A DNA stretch of 64,000 bases. It comes from Rhodopirellula sp. P2. GTDB lineage: Bacteria > Planctomycetota > Planctomycetia > Pirellulales > Pirellulaceae. A program made the position numbers and the translations under genes. The notes beneath the pieces are model-generated. The model saw nothing but the letters and a program-made list of their open reading frames with translations. It was not told the origin of the DNA and searched no databases. This document shows positions 8,706-17,689 of the stretch, piece by piece. The stretch spans positions 434,001-498,000 of the forward strand of contig NZ_CP118225.1 of the NCBI RefSeq assembly GCF_028768465.1. The letters run 5' to 3'. The stretch's first letter is position 1. Each line of letters starts with the position of its first letter.

Positions 8706-11630
8706 TCACCCGTGGCCTCCGCGTCCGGCTTGTAGCAATCCAAGCGGTTCAGCTCGCCCAATTCGCACGATGGGCCACAAACCCGCCAACAAGCAGAGCC
8801 CGATCGTCATCGCGAATCCGATCGCCAGGTGCGCCCAGGGGATGAGGAAGTTCGGCGGCCCAGCAAACCAACCGACATACTGAGCCATGCCAACGCCGCA
8901 CCATCCCGCTATCAATCCGAAGATCAGACTCAGCACACAGGCACCGACCGCGATCAAAACCGTTTCCGCAATGACCAACCGCACCAGTTGACCTCGGGTC
9001 ACGCCAATCGACCGCATGATGCCAAATTCCCAAGCCCTCGATCGCACCGAGGCGATGACTGTGTTGGCGATGGCCAACGACATGATCGCCAGCGTGATCA
9101 ACGGCAGATAACTCATTCCCCAAATCATGCCGTCGGCGCGAAGCTGGATCGCCTTGCGAACATTCTCCGAGGCCGTCATCCGGGCGAATGGTCGGTACGC
9201 TTTCACGCTTCCCAAACCGCTTGCCACGAAGGTTTCTCCCGACTTCTGTTCAGCAATCGATTGCAAATCCACTTCCATTGCCGCCAAATCGGCACCCTCC
9301 TCGAAGTCCATCCAAACGAACTCCGTTCGATGCAGATGAAAGTCTCGTTGCACATCATCGCGACCTACAAACACCACCGTCGCTGTTCGCACAAAGTGCC
9401 GTCTCACTCCAGAAAACTTGGTCACCCAGTGCCAACCGGGCAACGACACGACACCGGCGATTCGATAGGTCACGCGTTCATCTTCGGCCGTTGGCGGTGT
9501 GAAGCTCAGCTCATCGCCGACGCTCAACCCCGTGCTCATCTGAAAGTCTTCGGAGATCAAACACGCACCGCCGCCCTGCAATGCCTCCGTCGCAGAAACG
9601 CGGTCGCCTTCCACAAACTCAAACGTCAAGAACGGATCCTCCCTGGCAAACGCCATCGCAGGATCGATTCCAAACAAGACCGCGTTGTCGCGTTGCACTC
9701 GGGAAGGTGGCTCCTCAGCGCCCCAATCAAATCGAGCTTGTTCGACCGCCAGTGGCATCAGCCGATCGGACCGAATCCCCGACACGTCTCGAACATCTTC
9801 GATGCCCTCTTCATCCAATCCAACCGGATGAAATGCAACCAACGCATCTGGCAACCAATCTCCCGGGGTGAACGGTTTCAACATGGAATATCCCCAGGTC
9901 TGAGTCGATGCATAAAGCCCCAAACCAATTGACAGAGCCAAGGTCGCCCCCACAGTCCGCCACAGATGGGTCGACAATTGCGTTTTCATCATCCGGGTGT
10001 CCAGCCCCAGCGAACGAGTCACCCAGGGGCCGATCGCGAATTCACTCACAACCACGATCGCGGGTGCCAGACAAATCATGCCCACCAGCAACGTGGGATA
10101 GGTCAGAAATCCATACGCCCACGCCCGCCATTGATCCGACATCGGAATCGCAAAAACCAGCAGGGGTGTCATTGCGGAGAGCAGTGCTCCGATGACTCCC
10201 AGAACCACCCAGGATTGGATGCCCGGTGTGGACAACTTGGATGTCATCGCTTCCAGCGGTTCGATCCGCGTGGCTCGCCAAGCGGGAACGATTGCGGCCC
10301 CCAGTGCACCGACCAACACGGTCACGCCCGACAACACAATGCATCCCCACCCCAACACCGCATCGGTCCCGAACCACCCCGGCACGAGTTGGCTGCCGAC
10401 GACCAACATCGCGTAACCGGCGAGCAATCCGCCGACCCAACCAACCAAGGCGAGCAAGACACTTTCGACCGCGATGATCATCGCGATTTGCCCCCGCGTC
10501 AGCGCGACCGCTCGCAACATCGCGAATTCACGGGTGCGTTCACTGACACCCATGCTGAGCGTTGAAAAAATGATGAAGATCGCCGCCAACGTTGCCATTC
10601 CGGTCGCCGCCCAAGCCTGAGATTGCTGGCCTGACACGGTTCGATTCGACTCCATCCCCGCCCGCACCGCTTCGAAGTCGATCAACTGCATCGCAGGTCG
10701 TCCGCTGACCAGGCGGTCGTCCCAAGCCTCACGAAACTGCTGAATCGTGACCGTGTCCCGAATCGCAACTTGCAACACCTGAGGCCTGGAGGCATACCCA
10801 TTGATCCACTCCGCCAGTTCAGGGCGGACATAAATCGCGTTTGCCGCGATCCCTGGTGAAAAGTTCTTGGGCATCCCCAACACCGTTTGATTCGTTTCGC
10901 TGTTTGAATCGTTCGATTCCAGCTTGTCTCGTTTGGGCCTCTCGTTTCGCTTCCCGTTTCGCTTCTCAGACGGTGATCCGCCACGACCTGGCGGTGACAA
11001 AGAGGGTGCCTGCGGGGCTTGCTCGACGATGCCGACGACCGTCAGTTGAACTTCATTGGCCAAGGAAATCAGCTTCAAGCCATCGCCCACGGACAAGTTC
11101 TTTTCCTTCGCGACCAACTCACCGATCACGATCTCCTTTGCCTTGCCATCTTCGCTCAACCAACGACCTTGCAACAATTCATAAGGAGGCTCGATCGCGG
11201 GCGTGCTGACCAAAGTCGGGTCCAATGGCGGTGCTCCGTTCACCGGTGGACGTGCTCCCACCACGAAGTCAAGTGATGACTTCTCGTCTTCCGCATGACG
11301 ATCGATTGGAATGACCGTGACCCGAGATTGGCTGACTGGATTGACCTCCAACACACCGGCATCGTGTTTCAGCTCGTCCACCAAAGAATCCTGAATCGGC
11401 GGCGTCTCTGAACCCGGTGGCCCTGACTGGGGCATGATCAGCAGATCGTAACGCCCCAAGTACTTCTCGCTGTTTTCATCAAACTGCGACACCAGCGCGT
11501 CGTAGCCACTGACCACCCAAACCACTGCACAGGTCGACGCCATGATCCCCACGGTGGTGATGACCGCACGTCCAGGATTCAGACGCATCTGTGCGGCAAC
11601 GAACTTGATCAAAAAGCGAAGTGAATTCAT
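8706..11630 (-). CDS. Large ABC transporter permease with two FtsX/MacB modules
   Basis: A 974-residue membrane protein. It opens with a span near residues 17-36 (AVITTVGIMASTCAVVWVVSGY), a periplasmic core domain, and an FtsX unit whose three spans include SERTREFAMLRAVALTRGQI. A second core and FtsX unit follow, with RAWEFGIMRSIGVTRGQLVRL near the C terminus. This duplicated plan is that of LolE/MacB-like permeases that move lipoproteins or other envelope substrates by mechanotransmission. A charged insertion (nucleotides about 10905-11010, GRGGSPSEKRNGKRNERPKR) interrupts the first core domain. The ATPase gene at 11923 is divergent, so the two share an intergenic control region. The start at 11630 puts the first span at the N terminus. 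Confidence 0.87.
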   Translation of the reverse strand: MNSLRFLIKFVAAQMRLNPGRAVITTVGIMASTCAVVWVVSGYDALVSQFDENSEKYLGRYDLLIMPQSGPPGSETPPIQDSLVDELKHDAGVLEVNPVSQSRVTVIPIDRHAEDEKSSLDFVVGARPPVNGAPPLDPTLVSTPAIEPPYELLQGRWLSEDGKAKEIVIGELVAKEKNLSVGDGLKLISLANEVQLTVVGIVEQAPQAPSLSPPGRGGSPSEKRNGKRNERPKRDKLESNDSNSETNQTVLGMPKNFSPGIAANAIYVRPELAEWINGYASRPQVLQVAIRDTVTIQQFREAWDDRLVSGRPAMQLIDFEAVRAGMESNRTVSGQQSQAWAATGMATLAAIFIIFSTLSMGVSERTREFAMLRAVALTRGQIAMIIAVESVLLALVGWVGGLLAGYAMLVVGSQLVPGWFGTDAVLGWGCIVLSGVTVLVGALGAAIVPAWRATRIEPLEAMTSKLSTPGIQSWVVLGVIGALLSAMTPLLVFAIPMSDQWRAWAYGFLTYPTLLVGMICLAPAIVVVSEFAIGPWVTRSLGLDTRMMKTQLSTHLWRTVGATLALSIGLGLYASTQTWGYSMLKPFTPGDWLPDALVAFHPVGLDEEGIEDVRDVSGIRSDRLMPLAVEQARFDWGAEEPPSRVQRDNAVLFGIDPAMAFAREDPFLTFEFVEGDRVSATEALQGGGACLISEDFQMSTGLSVGDELSFTPPTAEDERVTYRIAGVVSLPGWHWVTKFSGVRRHFVRTATVVFVGRDDVQRDFHLHRTEFVWMDFEEGADLAAMEVDLQSIAEQKSGETFVASGLGSVKAYRPFARMTASENVRKAIQLRADGMIWGMSYLPLITLAIMSLAIANTVIASVRSRAWEFGIMRSIGVTRGQLVRLVIAETVLIAVGACVLSLIFGLIAGWCGVGMAQYVGWFAGPPNFLIPWAHLAIGFAMTIGLCLLAGLWPIVRIGRAEPLGLLQAGRGGHG

Positions 11631-11922
11631 GAAGGTTGCAACGCCAGGGTGGGTGGATCGATTTCGAAGGTCCGGCAATTGCAATCACTGGGCCAACGCG
11701 AGTTCGCTGGCGAAACTCGAACTTCGGAAGCCTTCCGCCACTTGATGCCGATGGAATTTTCGCCACCGACGACGAATCCGACATCGTCACCTTGAGCTCG
11801 ACCGCAACGTCGATTCGCCTTGTCGATTCACTTTGTCGATCCGCACCTTCGAATCAAGCGTCCTTCGCCAGTGAACTGGGCAGTGAACTTCATCAACCAC
11901 GCTCCAAGGAGCCAGCCTTCCG

Positions 11923-12792
11923 ATGCCACCAATCTCGCCACTGATGTCTTTGTCTGAAACCGCTCGTCCGACGACTGCAACGGTCCAGTCCATCTCCAAA
12001 ACCTATCGCCAAGGCAGTCGCTCCGTTGATGCCTTACGCAACGTCAGCCTCCATGTCGAAGTTGGATCCTTCCTCGCGGTCATGGGAGCCAGCGGGTCGG
12101 GCAAGAGCACGTTGCTGCATCTGATGAGCGGGTTGACTCGGCCCACGACGGGGGCGGTTTTGATCGAAGGCCAGAACATCGCCGACCTCTCCGACCACGA
12201 ACTCACCTGCTTTCGACGACGGCGGATCGGATTGGTCTTCCAAGCCTTCAACCTGGTGCCGTCTCTATCGGCGCGAGACAACATTCTATTCCCGCTTTAT
12301 GCCGCCGGAGAAAGCTTGGCTGACGAATCCGAACTGATCGAACTCGCTCAACAACTTGGCATCCAGGATCGCCTGCAGCATCGTCCCGATGCACTCAGCG
12401 GGGGCGAACAGCAACGCGTCGCGATTGCACGTTCGCTGATCACCAATCCAGCCATCCTTTTCGCAGATGAACCCACTGGCAGCTTGGATTCCGTGACCGG
12501 CGATTCGATCTGCAGGCTGTTGCGAGACCTCTGCGATCAACAACAACGGACCATCGTGATGGTCACTCACGAGCCCAGCGTGGCGATTTGGGCGGACAGT
12601 GTGGTCGTCCTGAAAGACGGCGAGATCGTGCAACAGTTCGCCACCAACACCTGCACGGACGCCCAGACCCTGGCCGCAAAGTATCAACAAATCGTGTCCC
12701 ATTCAGAGCCCGCCACAGCTTCGATTCAGGAACGTCGGACGCTGGAAAACCGCGAGATGAATGGGCCGACCACCCGTCCAACCAGAAAATAA
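11923..12792 (+). CDS. ABC transporter ATP-binding protein (LolD/MacB-like)
   Basis: A 289-residue ATPase with Walker [10 protein letters not shown] at 55-63, Q-loop region [16 protein letters not shown], signature [14 protein letters not shown], Walker [13 protein letters not shown] and the switch His in MVTHEPSVA. The DEPTGSLD motif is typical of the group that energises FtsX-like permeases (LolD, MacB, FtsE), and the divergent permease gene at 8706-11630 is the obvious partner. About 50 extra residues after the ABC domain have no recognised motif. An ATG at 11944 is an alternative start that would shorten the N terminus by seven residues without affecting the domain. Confidence 0.9.
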   Translation: MPPISPLMSLSETARPTTATVQSISKTYRQGSRSVDALRNVSLHVEVGSFLAVMGASGSGKSTLLHLMSGLTRPTTGAVLIEGQNIADLSDHELTCFRRRRIGLVFQAFNLVPSLSARDNILFPLYAAGESLADESELIELAQQLGIQDRLQHRPDALSGGEQQRVAIARSLITNPAILFADEPTGSLDSVTGDSICRLLRDLCDQQQRTIVMVTHEPSVAIWADSVVVLKDGEIVQQFATNTCTDAQTLAAKYQQIVSHSEPATASIQERRTLENREMNGPTTRPTRK

Positions 12793-12853
12793 GCTCAAAA
12801 ATCACCCTCATCTTCCCCGTTCCCCTTGCAAATCCCCGGATCAACCAGCACCA

Positions 12854-12874
12854 TATTGCGACTGACTCGCAATA
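12854..12874. repeat. Perfect 8-base inverted repeat
   Basis: TATTGCGA at 12854-12861 and TCGCAATA at 12867-12874 form a perfect stem with a 5-base loop, 62 bases after the stop of the ABC ATPase gene. There is no T run after it. It may stabilise or end the upstream transcript or be an operator for the DUF1559 gene that starts at 13021. Confidence 0.4.
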
Positions 12875-13020
12875 GCAGAATCAGTCAACGCAGCCAGCCA
12901 CGGGTTCTCCCCTCCAGCCAGCCACGTTCGCTTCGCTCCCTGTTCGGACATCACCATCGTGGTGAGTCATGAATCCATGGAGCAGATCCGTTCCACGTGT
13001 GCCTTTGGCAGGAGACTTCA

Positions 13021-14121
13021 ATGCCTCGTTCGCTCTCTCTCGTACCGACTCGCTGCGCCCAAGTGAAGTGCAGCCGTCCCGAGTGTTCCCCGCCTCTGCG
13101 TTCCCCAAAATTAGGTTTCACTTTGGTGGAACTGCTGGTTGTGATCGCCATCATCGGCGTGTTGGTGGGCCTGCTGTTGCCGGCCGTCCAAGCCGCTCGC
13201 GAAGCCGCCCGGTCGATGCAGTGCAGCAACAACCTCAAGCAAATCGGCTTGGCCACTCACAACTACGCGTCCACCTACTCGGGTGCGTTTCCAAACAATG
13301 GATTCAGCGGTCCAACCTATCCCAACGACTTCTCGGCTCATGCGAAACTGTTGCCGTTTTTAGAGCAAGCCCAACTGCAAGATCTGATCAACTTCAGCAT
13401 CCCGATGGGTCACCCGGCCACACAAGATTTACCGGTCGAACTGCGTGAGGCGGCACAAACTCGCGTGCAAGCCTACGAGTGCCCAAGCGACATTGGAGCG
13501 GAGCTCCACAGCCTGACCATGCCATCGGGTGCCAGCATTCAAATTGCCGGGACCAGTTACAGCATGAACCAAGGCAGCGGCCAAGACGGTGTCTTCCACC
13601 CCGGCAACGGCACGCCTTCGGATGGCATGTGCTGGGTGAACGCCAAACTGAAATTCCGGGACATCTTGGACGGAACCTCCCACACGATTCTGTTTGCCGA
13701 AACCACCATCGGCTCCGGAATCGACGTCGCCACCGTCACTCCCAAAATGGATTTCCGCACCCACCGCGCGTCGGTCAGTTCCATCGCCGCAACAGTCTTG
13801 GATGCGGCGTCTCAGAATCAATACGCTGGGGTGGAAGCGGTCACCAACAGTTGGGACGGCAGTCGCAACCACTACTGGTTGCGTGGCTCGGTTCCGGATG
13901 GCGCCGTGATGAATGGTTTCTTGACACCAAACAGTCTCATCCCTGACCTCAGCTACCGCTCGTCGAAGATCACGGGTCCTCGCAGTTATCATACGGGGTT
14001 CGTCAAAGTCCTGATGGCCGATGGCAGCGTTCAAAACGTGACCGACTCGGTCGAACAAGAACTCTGGCGTGCGAGCTGGACACGGATGGGACGCGAGGTC
14101 GAGACCCTTTCGTCCCACTGA
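13021..14121 (+). CDS. DUF1559 prepilin-like secreted protein (copy 2)
   Basis: A 366-residue protein with a longer N-terminal leader than copy 1, then the prepilin motif [19 protein letters not shown] and [18 protein letters not shown], followed by the DUF1559 body ([14 protein letters not shown]) and the C-terminal H-X9-DG signature ([17 protein letters not shown]). The ATG at 13021 is preceded by AGGAG at 13010-13014. Compared with copy 1 the start and end motifs match closely while the middle diverges, as expected for two old paralogues. It is not in an obvious operon with the PepSY gene 28 bases downstream, although readthrough is possible. Confidence 0.9.
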   Translation: MPRSLSLVPTRCAQVKCSRPECSPPLRSPKLGFTLVELLVVIAIIGVLVGLLLPAVQAAREAARSMQCSNNLKQIGLATHNYASTYSGAFPNNGFSGPTYPNDFSAHAKLLPFLEQAQLQDLINFSIPMGHPATQDLPVELREAAQTRVQAYECPSDIGAELHSLTMPSGASIQIAGTSYSMNQGSGQDGVFHPGNGTPSDGMCWVNAKLKFRDILDGTSHTILFAETTIGSGIDVATVTPKMDFRTHRASVSSIAATVLDAASQNQYAGVEAVTNSWDGSRNHYWLRGSVPDGAVMNGFLTPNSLIPDLSYRSSKITGPRSYHTGFVKVLMADGSVQNVTDSVEQELWRASWTRMGREVETLSSH

Positions 14122-14149
14122 TTCCTCGCATGACACTTCTGACATTCCA

Positions 14150-14806
14150 ATGAGCAATGACTCCGCTGACACACCTCCCGGTCCAACGGTTCGCAAGAGA
14201 GGCTTTTCGCCGACTCTGCTGCGGTTGGTGGTGCAGTGGCACTGGACCAGCTCAGCGGTTTGTTTGATCGGGATGCTGGGGTTTGCGATCACCGGCATCA
14301 CGCTGAACCACGCTTCGCAAATCGAAACCGAACCGCAACACGAATCGGTCATCGATGATTTACCGCCGGAGCTTGTGACCTTGCTCGTGAATCCGGCAGA
14401 GGAAGAGTCAGCCGCCTTGCCACCAGAATTGGCTGAGTGGTTGACCGCACAAACCGGCAAGTCGATCGGAAGCCGAAAGGCGGATTGGTCCGAAGATGAA
14501 GTTTACCTATCGATGCCCGGCCCCGGTTCGGATGCGTGGCTGGCCATTGATCGCGAGACCGGTGAATTTGAATTTGAATCGACAAAGCGTGGTTGGATTT
14601 CCTACTTCAACGATTTGCACAAGGGACGCAATACAGGTGCAGCCTGGAAATGGTTCCTGGATCTTTTCGCGATTGCCACCTTGGTGTTTTGTCTCACGGG
14701 TTTGCTGTTGTTGGTGGAACATGCTCGACGTCGAAAAATGACCTGGCCGCTGGTCGGACTGGGGTTGTTCCTTCCATTCTTGCTCGCTGTTTTGTTGATT
14801 CACTGA
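14150..14806 (+). CDS. PepSY-associated membrane protein
   Basis: A 218-residue protein with an N-terminal span ([24 protein letters not shown]), an extracytoplasmic loop of about 110 residues, and a pair of C-terminal spans ([22 protein letters not shown] and [18 protein letters not shown]). The W-H-W-x-S...G...TG-TLNH pattern and the W-x-x-L-H-x-G-like segment [20 protein letters not shown] are those of PepSY-associated TM helix proteins, which in many bacteria accompany iron-uptake or iron-reduction systems. It is the first gene of a four-gene run with DUF2271, DUF4198 and a flavodoxin-like protein. The ATG at 14150 is chosen over upstream in-frame starts that would overlap the previous gene. 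Confidence 0.82.
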   Translation: MSNDSADTPPGPTVRKRGFSPTLLRLVVQWHWTSSAVCLIGMLGFAITGITLNHASQIETEPQHESVIDDLPPELVTLLVNPAEEESAALPPELAEWLTAQTGKSIGSRKADWSEDEVYLSMPGPGSDAWLAIDRETGEFEFESTKRGWISYFNDLHKGRNTGAAWKWFLDLFAIATLVFCLTGLLLLVEHARRRKMTWPLVGLGLFLPFLLAVLLIH

Positions 14807-14843
14807 ACACTTTCCTTCCCTTTGAAAACACGACTTCCCTACT

Positions 14844-15371
14844 ATGCTGAACCGAATTGCGTTGATGCTCGGCATCACAATGCTTGGCGTTTGCCAGACA
14901 ACCGCTGAAGACTGGCAAGCCACCGTCGAAATCCCACGGTTGAACGTTTCGGAATACCACCGGCCCTATGTGGCGATCTGGATCCAAGACGAAAACCGGA
15001 AGTGCGTCGCGAACCTGGCCGTTTGGTACCAACTGACCAAATCCGGAGAAGGCGAAGGCACCAAATGGTTGCCAGACCTTCGTCAGTGGTGGCGTCGTTC
15101 AGGACGCTCCTTGCAAATGCCCGTGGATGGCGTCTCCAGCGCGACACGTCCCGCCGGCAAGCACGAGTTGGCATTTGATGATGCCAACCAACGGTTCTCC
15201 AAATTGCCCGCCGGCAAGTACAGCCTGATGGTCGAAGCTTCGCGAGAAGTCGGTGGCCGCGAAGTCTTGGAACTGCCCTTTGAATGGCCTTCCCAAACAA
15301 CTCAGAAACTAAAAGCCGCTGGCAAAGAAGAACTCGGCGCAATCACGTTTGTCATTCCACCCTCCCAATGA
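14844..15371 (+). CDS. DUF2271 periplasmic protein
   Basis: A 175-residue protein with a signal peptide (residues 1-21, MLNRIALMLGITMLGVCQTTAE). The body shows the DUF2271 pattern: RPYVAIWIQDENRKCVANLAVWY, KWLPDLRQWWRRSG, DGVSSATRPAGKHELAF and FSKLPAGKYSLMVEASREVGG. Family members occur beside PepSY and DUF4198 genes in metal-uptake loci; no enzymatic role is known. Its stop overlaps the ATGA at 15368 that could start the next gene, which supports an operon. Confidence 0.85.
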   Translation: MLNRIALMLGITMLGVCQTTAEDWQATVEIPRLNVSEYHRPYVAIWIQDENRKCVANLAVWYQLTKSGEGEGTKWLPDLRQWWRRSGRSLQMPVDGVSSATRPAGKHELAFDDANQRFSKLPAGKYSLMVEASREVGGREVLELPFEWPSQTTQKLKAAGKEELGAITFVIPPSQ

Positions 15372-15397
15372 ACTCCCTTTCAAACACGAGATCGATC

Positions 15398-16204
15398 ATG
15401 AATCGTTTGTTGCTTTCGTTTGCCTTTCTACTGACCGCCATTCCTGGCACTTCGTATGCGCACAAGGTTTGGTTGCTGCCATCACAAACCGTGTTCTCGG
15501 GTCCGGAACCCTGGCTGACCGTCGACGCGGCGGTTTCCAACGACCTGTTCTACTTCAACCACTTTCCGTTGAGCCTGGACAATCTGGTCATCACGACTCC
15601 CGATGGAACCGAAGCCGAAGCCCAAAACAAGTCCACAGGCAAGTACCGCAGCGTCTTTGATTTGCCCCTGACTCAGCGTGGCACCTATCGTCTGGCAATC
15701 GTCAACGATGGCGCCTTTGCAAGCTGGGAAGAGAACGGCGAACGACGTCGCTGGCGGGGAAGCGCCGCTGCGATCGGAACTGAAGTGCCCGCCGACGCAG
15801 ACAACCTTCGCATCACCGAAAGCTTTGGCCGGATTGAAACATTCGTCACCAATGGTGCTCCCTCCCAAGAAGCCTTGCAGCCAGTTGGAAAGGGCATTGA
15901 ACTCATTCCTGTGACGCACCCCAACGATTTGTACTCGGGGGAAACCGCAACGTTCCGCTTCCTGGTCAACGGCCAACCTCAAAAGGACATGGAAATCGTG
16001 GTCATCGAAGGCGGCACGCGGTACCGCAATTCGCAAGAGGAACTCAATGTCACGACCAACGAAGAAGGTGAGTTCCAAATCACTTGGGCCGAACCTGGCA
16101 TGTACTGGATCGAAACCAGCCACCAAGACAACGAGACCAAGATTGAGAACGCAACCGGCCGCCGAATGAGCTACGCGGGCACTTTCGAAGTCCTGCCTCA
16201 ATGA
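15398..16204 (+). CDS. DUF4198 periplasmic protein (metal-uptake associated)
   Basis: A 268-residue protein with a signal peptide (MNRLLLSFAFLLTAIPGTSYA) cut before HKVWLLPSQTVF, the usual N-terminal motif of DUF4198, a family linked to nickel and other metal uptake. A beta-rich second half (FRFLVNGQPQKDMEIVVIEG then GEFQITWAEPGMYWIE) resembles a transthyretin-like or carboxypeptidase-regulatory fold. An alternative start at 15368 overlaps the DUF2271 stop as ATGA and would add ten residues before the signal peptide; I prefer 15398 for the cleaner signal peptide, but translational coupling favours 15368. The stop overlaps the ATG of the flavodoxin gene. Confidence 0.84.
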   Translation: MNRLLLSFAFLLTAIPGTSYAHKVWLLPSQTVFSGPEPWLTVDAAVSNDLFYFNHFPLSLDNLVITTPDGTEAEAQNKSTGKYRSVFDLPLTQRGTYRLAIVNDGAFASWEENGERRRWRGSAAAIGTEVPADADNLRITESFGRIETFVTNGAPSQEALQPVGKGIELIPVTHPNDLYSGETATFRFLVNGQPQKDMEIVVIEGGTRYRNSQEELNVTTNEEGEFQITWAEPGMYWIETSHQDNETKIENATGRRMSYAGTFEVLPQ

Positions 16205-16917
16205 TCTCGAAGGTCAACGCCATTTGCCTCGCGGCACTCGTCTTCGCCGCTTGGGGTTTGGCTCAATGGACGGAAGGCACTTGGTGGATCGCACCACCAA
16301 GTGCCTCGCGTTGGTGGGCGGCGGCAGGTTCGCTTGCCGCCTATGGCTTGCTGTGCGTTTGGTCGTTTCGAGGCAACCCAGCGTCCCAGAGCATGCCCGT
16401 GAAAGTTGCGTCGGTGACCTGCAATCACGTGCCCCCAGAAGTTCCTTCCAGGAGTTTCGACAACGATCCCATGCTGGTGATCTACGCCAGTGAAACAGGA
16501 TTCGCAGAGGAACTTGCCCAACAGACACTGGATTTGCTTCGCGGGGCGGGCCAGCTCGCTGAGTTGCTGCCGCTTGATTCGATTTCGATGGAGCGATTGC
16601 AAACGACTCGGCAAGCCTTCTTTTTGGCAAGCACAGCCGGGGAGGGTGAACCGCCCGCTCACGCCTGCGAGTTCGCCGAAGAGGTGATGTCGACGCAGCC
16701 TGATTTGTCCTCGCTGAGTTACGCTGTTTTGGCGTTCGGTGACAGCAGCTATGACGAGTACTGCGCCTTCGGCCGGCAAATCGACGCTTGGTTGCAGCAA
16801 TGCGGCGCGCAGGCAACGGACGATCGGATCGACGTCGATGATGCCGATCCCATGGCATTATCAGTATGGCAAGCTCTCGTCGAAGAGTTTGCCGGCAATG
16901 CTCAACCGAGTCTGTGA
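16201..16917 (+). CDS. Membrane-anchored flavodoxin-domain protein
   Basis: A 238-residue protein with two N-terminal spans (about 5-25 and 38-57) and a flavodoxin domain from residue 91: LVIYASETGFAEELAQQTLD holds the FMN phosphate loop (S-E-T-G-x-A), FFLASTAGEGEPPAHA the second FMN loop, and LAFGDSSYDEYCAFGRQID the third. These match the FMN domain of cytochrome P450 reductase and sulfite reductase flavoproteins. Those proteins continue with an FAD/NADPH domain; this one stops after the FMN domain. It starts at an ATGA overlapping the DUF4198 stop, so it is part of the PepSY/DUF2271/DUF4198 operon. A role in passing electrons across or at the membrane for metal reduction is inferred. Confidence 0.85.
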   Translation: MISKVNAICLAALVFAAWGLAQWTEGTWWIAPPSASRWWAAAGSLAAYGLLCVWSFRGNPASQSMPVKVASVTCNHVPPEVPSRSFDNDPMLVIYASETGFAEELAQQTLDLLRGAGQLAELLPLDSISMERLQTTRQAFFLASTAGEGEPPAHACEFAEEVMSTQPDLSSLSYAVLAFGDSSYDEYCAFGRQIDAWLQQCGAQATDDRIDVDDADPMALSVWQALVEEFAGNAQPSL

Positions 16918-16924
16918 GCTCAAC

Positions 16925-17689
16925 TCAGCTTCGGTAGCGAACCAAGTACCAACCGCAACCAATTGAGGTCGCGAATTCCAATTCGTGCGGGTCGGACAAT
17001 CCGCCCACAAAGGAACTGGGCCGACTCTGCCGCGGATGCCACTCCGCCCAATCACCACCGTCCGTCCCGGTCAGTTGAAGCTTGATCGCACCGTTTTGCG
17101 ACTCAATTGCACTGACGTAGACCGACTGTTTGGCCACCGGAGGTGCTTGCAACAAAATCAATGTGGTCGGACGCCCAAAGGGATACGCCATGAATGGTCC
17201 GATCGCGGGCAGTTCACCGTCGCGCTGTGGCCACTGCTCACGCAGAGGCCCCGCGATGCGTTCGAGTTCCTGAACCCGCATGGCGAATCTCGCCCGCTTG
17301 CCTTGCCATGCGATCGAGTCCAAGTGGATCGCGAGTGCACACCAAAACGCAACCAACGTTGCCATCACCAACAACTGGGCCAATGACCGACGACGAATCA
17401 TCGACGCTGACCTCACAAAGAACTGCAGCAGCAAACCCAGCAGGCTTCCCACGGCCAGGATCCCAATCAGAACGATGCCCACACCGCGAACCGGATTTGC
17501 TGACATCCAATCGCTGGAAAACCAATGGTCGTGAACCAAGGACTCAAACGAAGGATCCACGGCTGCCCAAATCACAAGCATGCTGAATGCCGCGACCTGG
17601 ATCCCCCCTAGCCATTGAGATTGTTGGAACACTCGGATTGCCTTCTCCTTTGCAAACGATTCGTCAGTGAGCCTTGCCTCGACGGACAC
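16925..17689 (-). CDS. Membrane protein of unknown function coupled to the prenyltransferase-repeat gene
   Basis: A 254-residue protein starting with GTG directly after the TGA of the upstream gene (TGAGTG), so translation is probably coupled. Three likely spans are visible: GGIQVAAFSMLVIWAAV, VGIVLIGILAVGSLLGLLLQFFV and LAQLLVMATLVAFWCALAIHL. A soluble C-terminal half follows. I do not recognise the family. Its only context clue is the secreted repeat protein encoded just upstream. It ends seven bases from the flavodoxin gene, which runs towards it. Confidence 0.75.
   Translation of the reverse strand: MSVEARLTDESFAKEKAIRVFQQSQWLGGIQVAAFSMLVIWAAVDPSFESLVHDHWFSSDWMSANPVRGVGIVLIGILAVGSLLGLLLQFFVRSASMIRRRSLAQLLVMATLVAFWCALAIHLDSIAWQGKRARFAMRVQELERIAGPLREQWPQRDGELPAIGPFMAYPFGRPTTLILLQAPPVAKQSVYVSAIESQNGAIKLQLTGTDGGDWAEWHPRQSRPSSFVGGLSDPHELEFATSIGCGWYLVRYRS

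Noticed and set aside
15482-16201. Long minus-strand open frame opposite the DUF4198 gene
   Set aside because: The plus-strand frame has a signal peptide, a family match and operon overlaps; the opposite frame has none.
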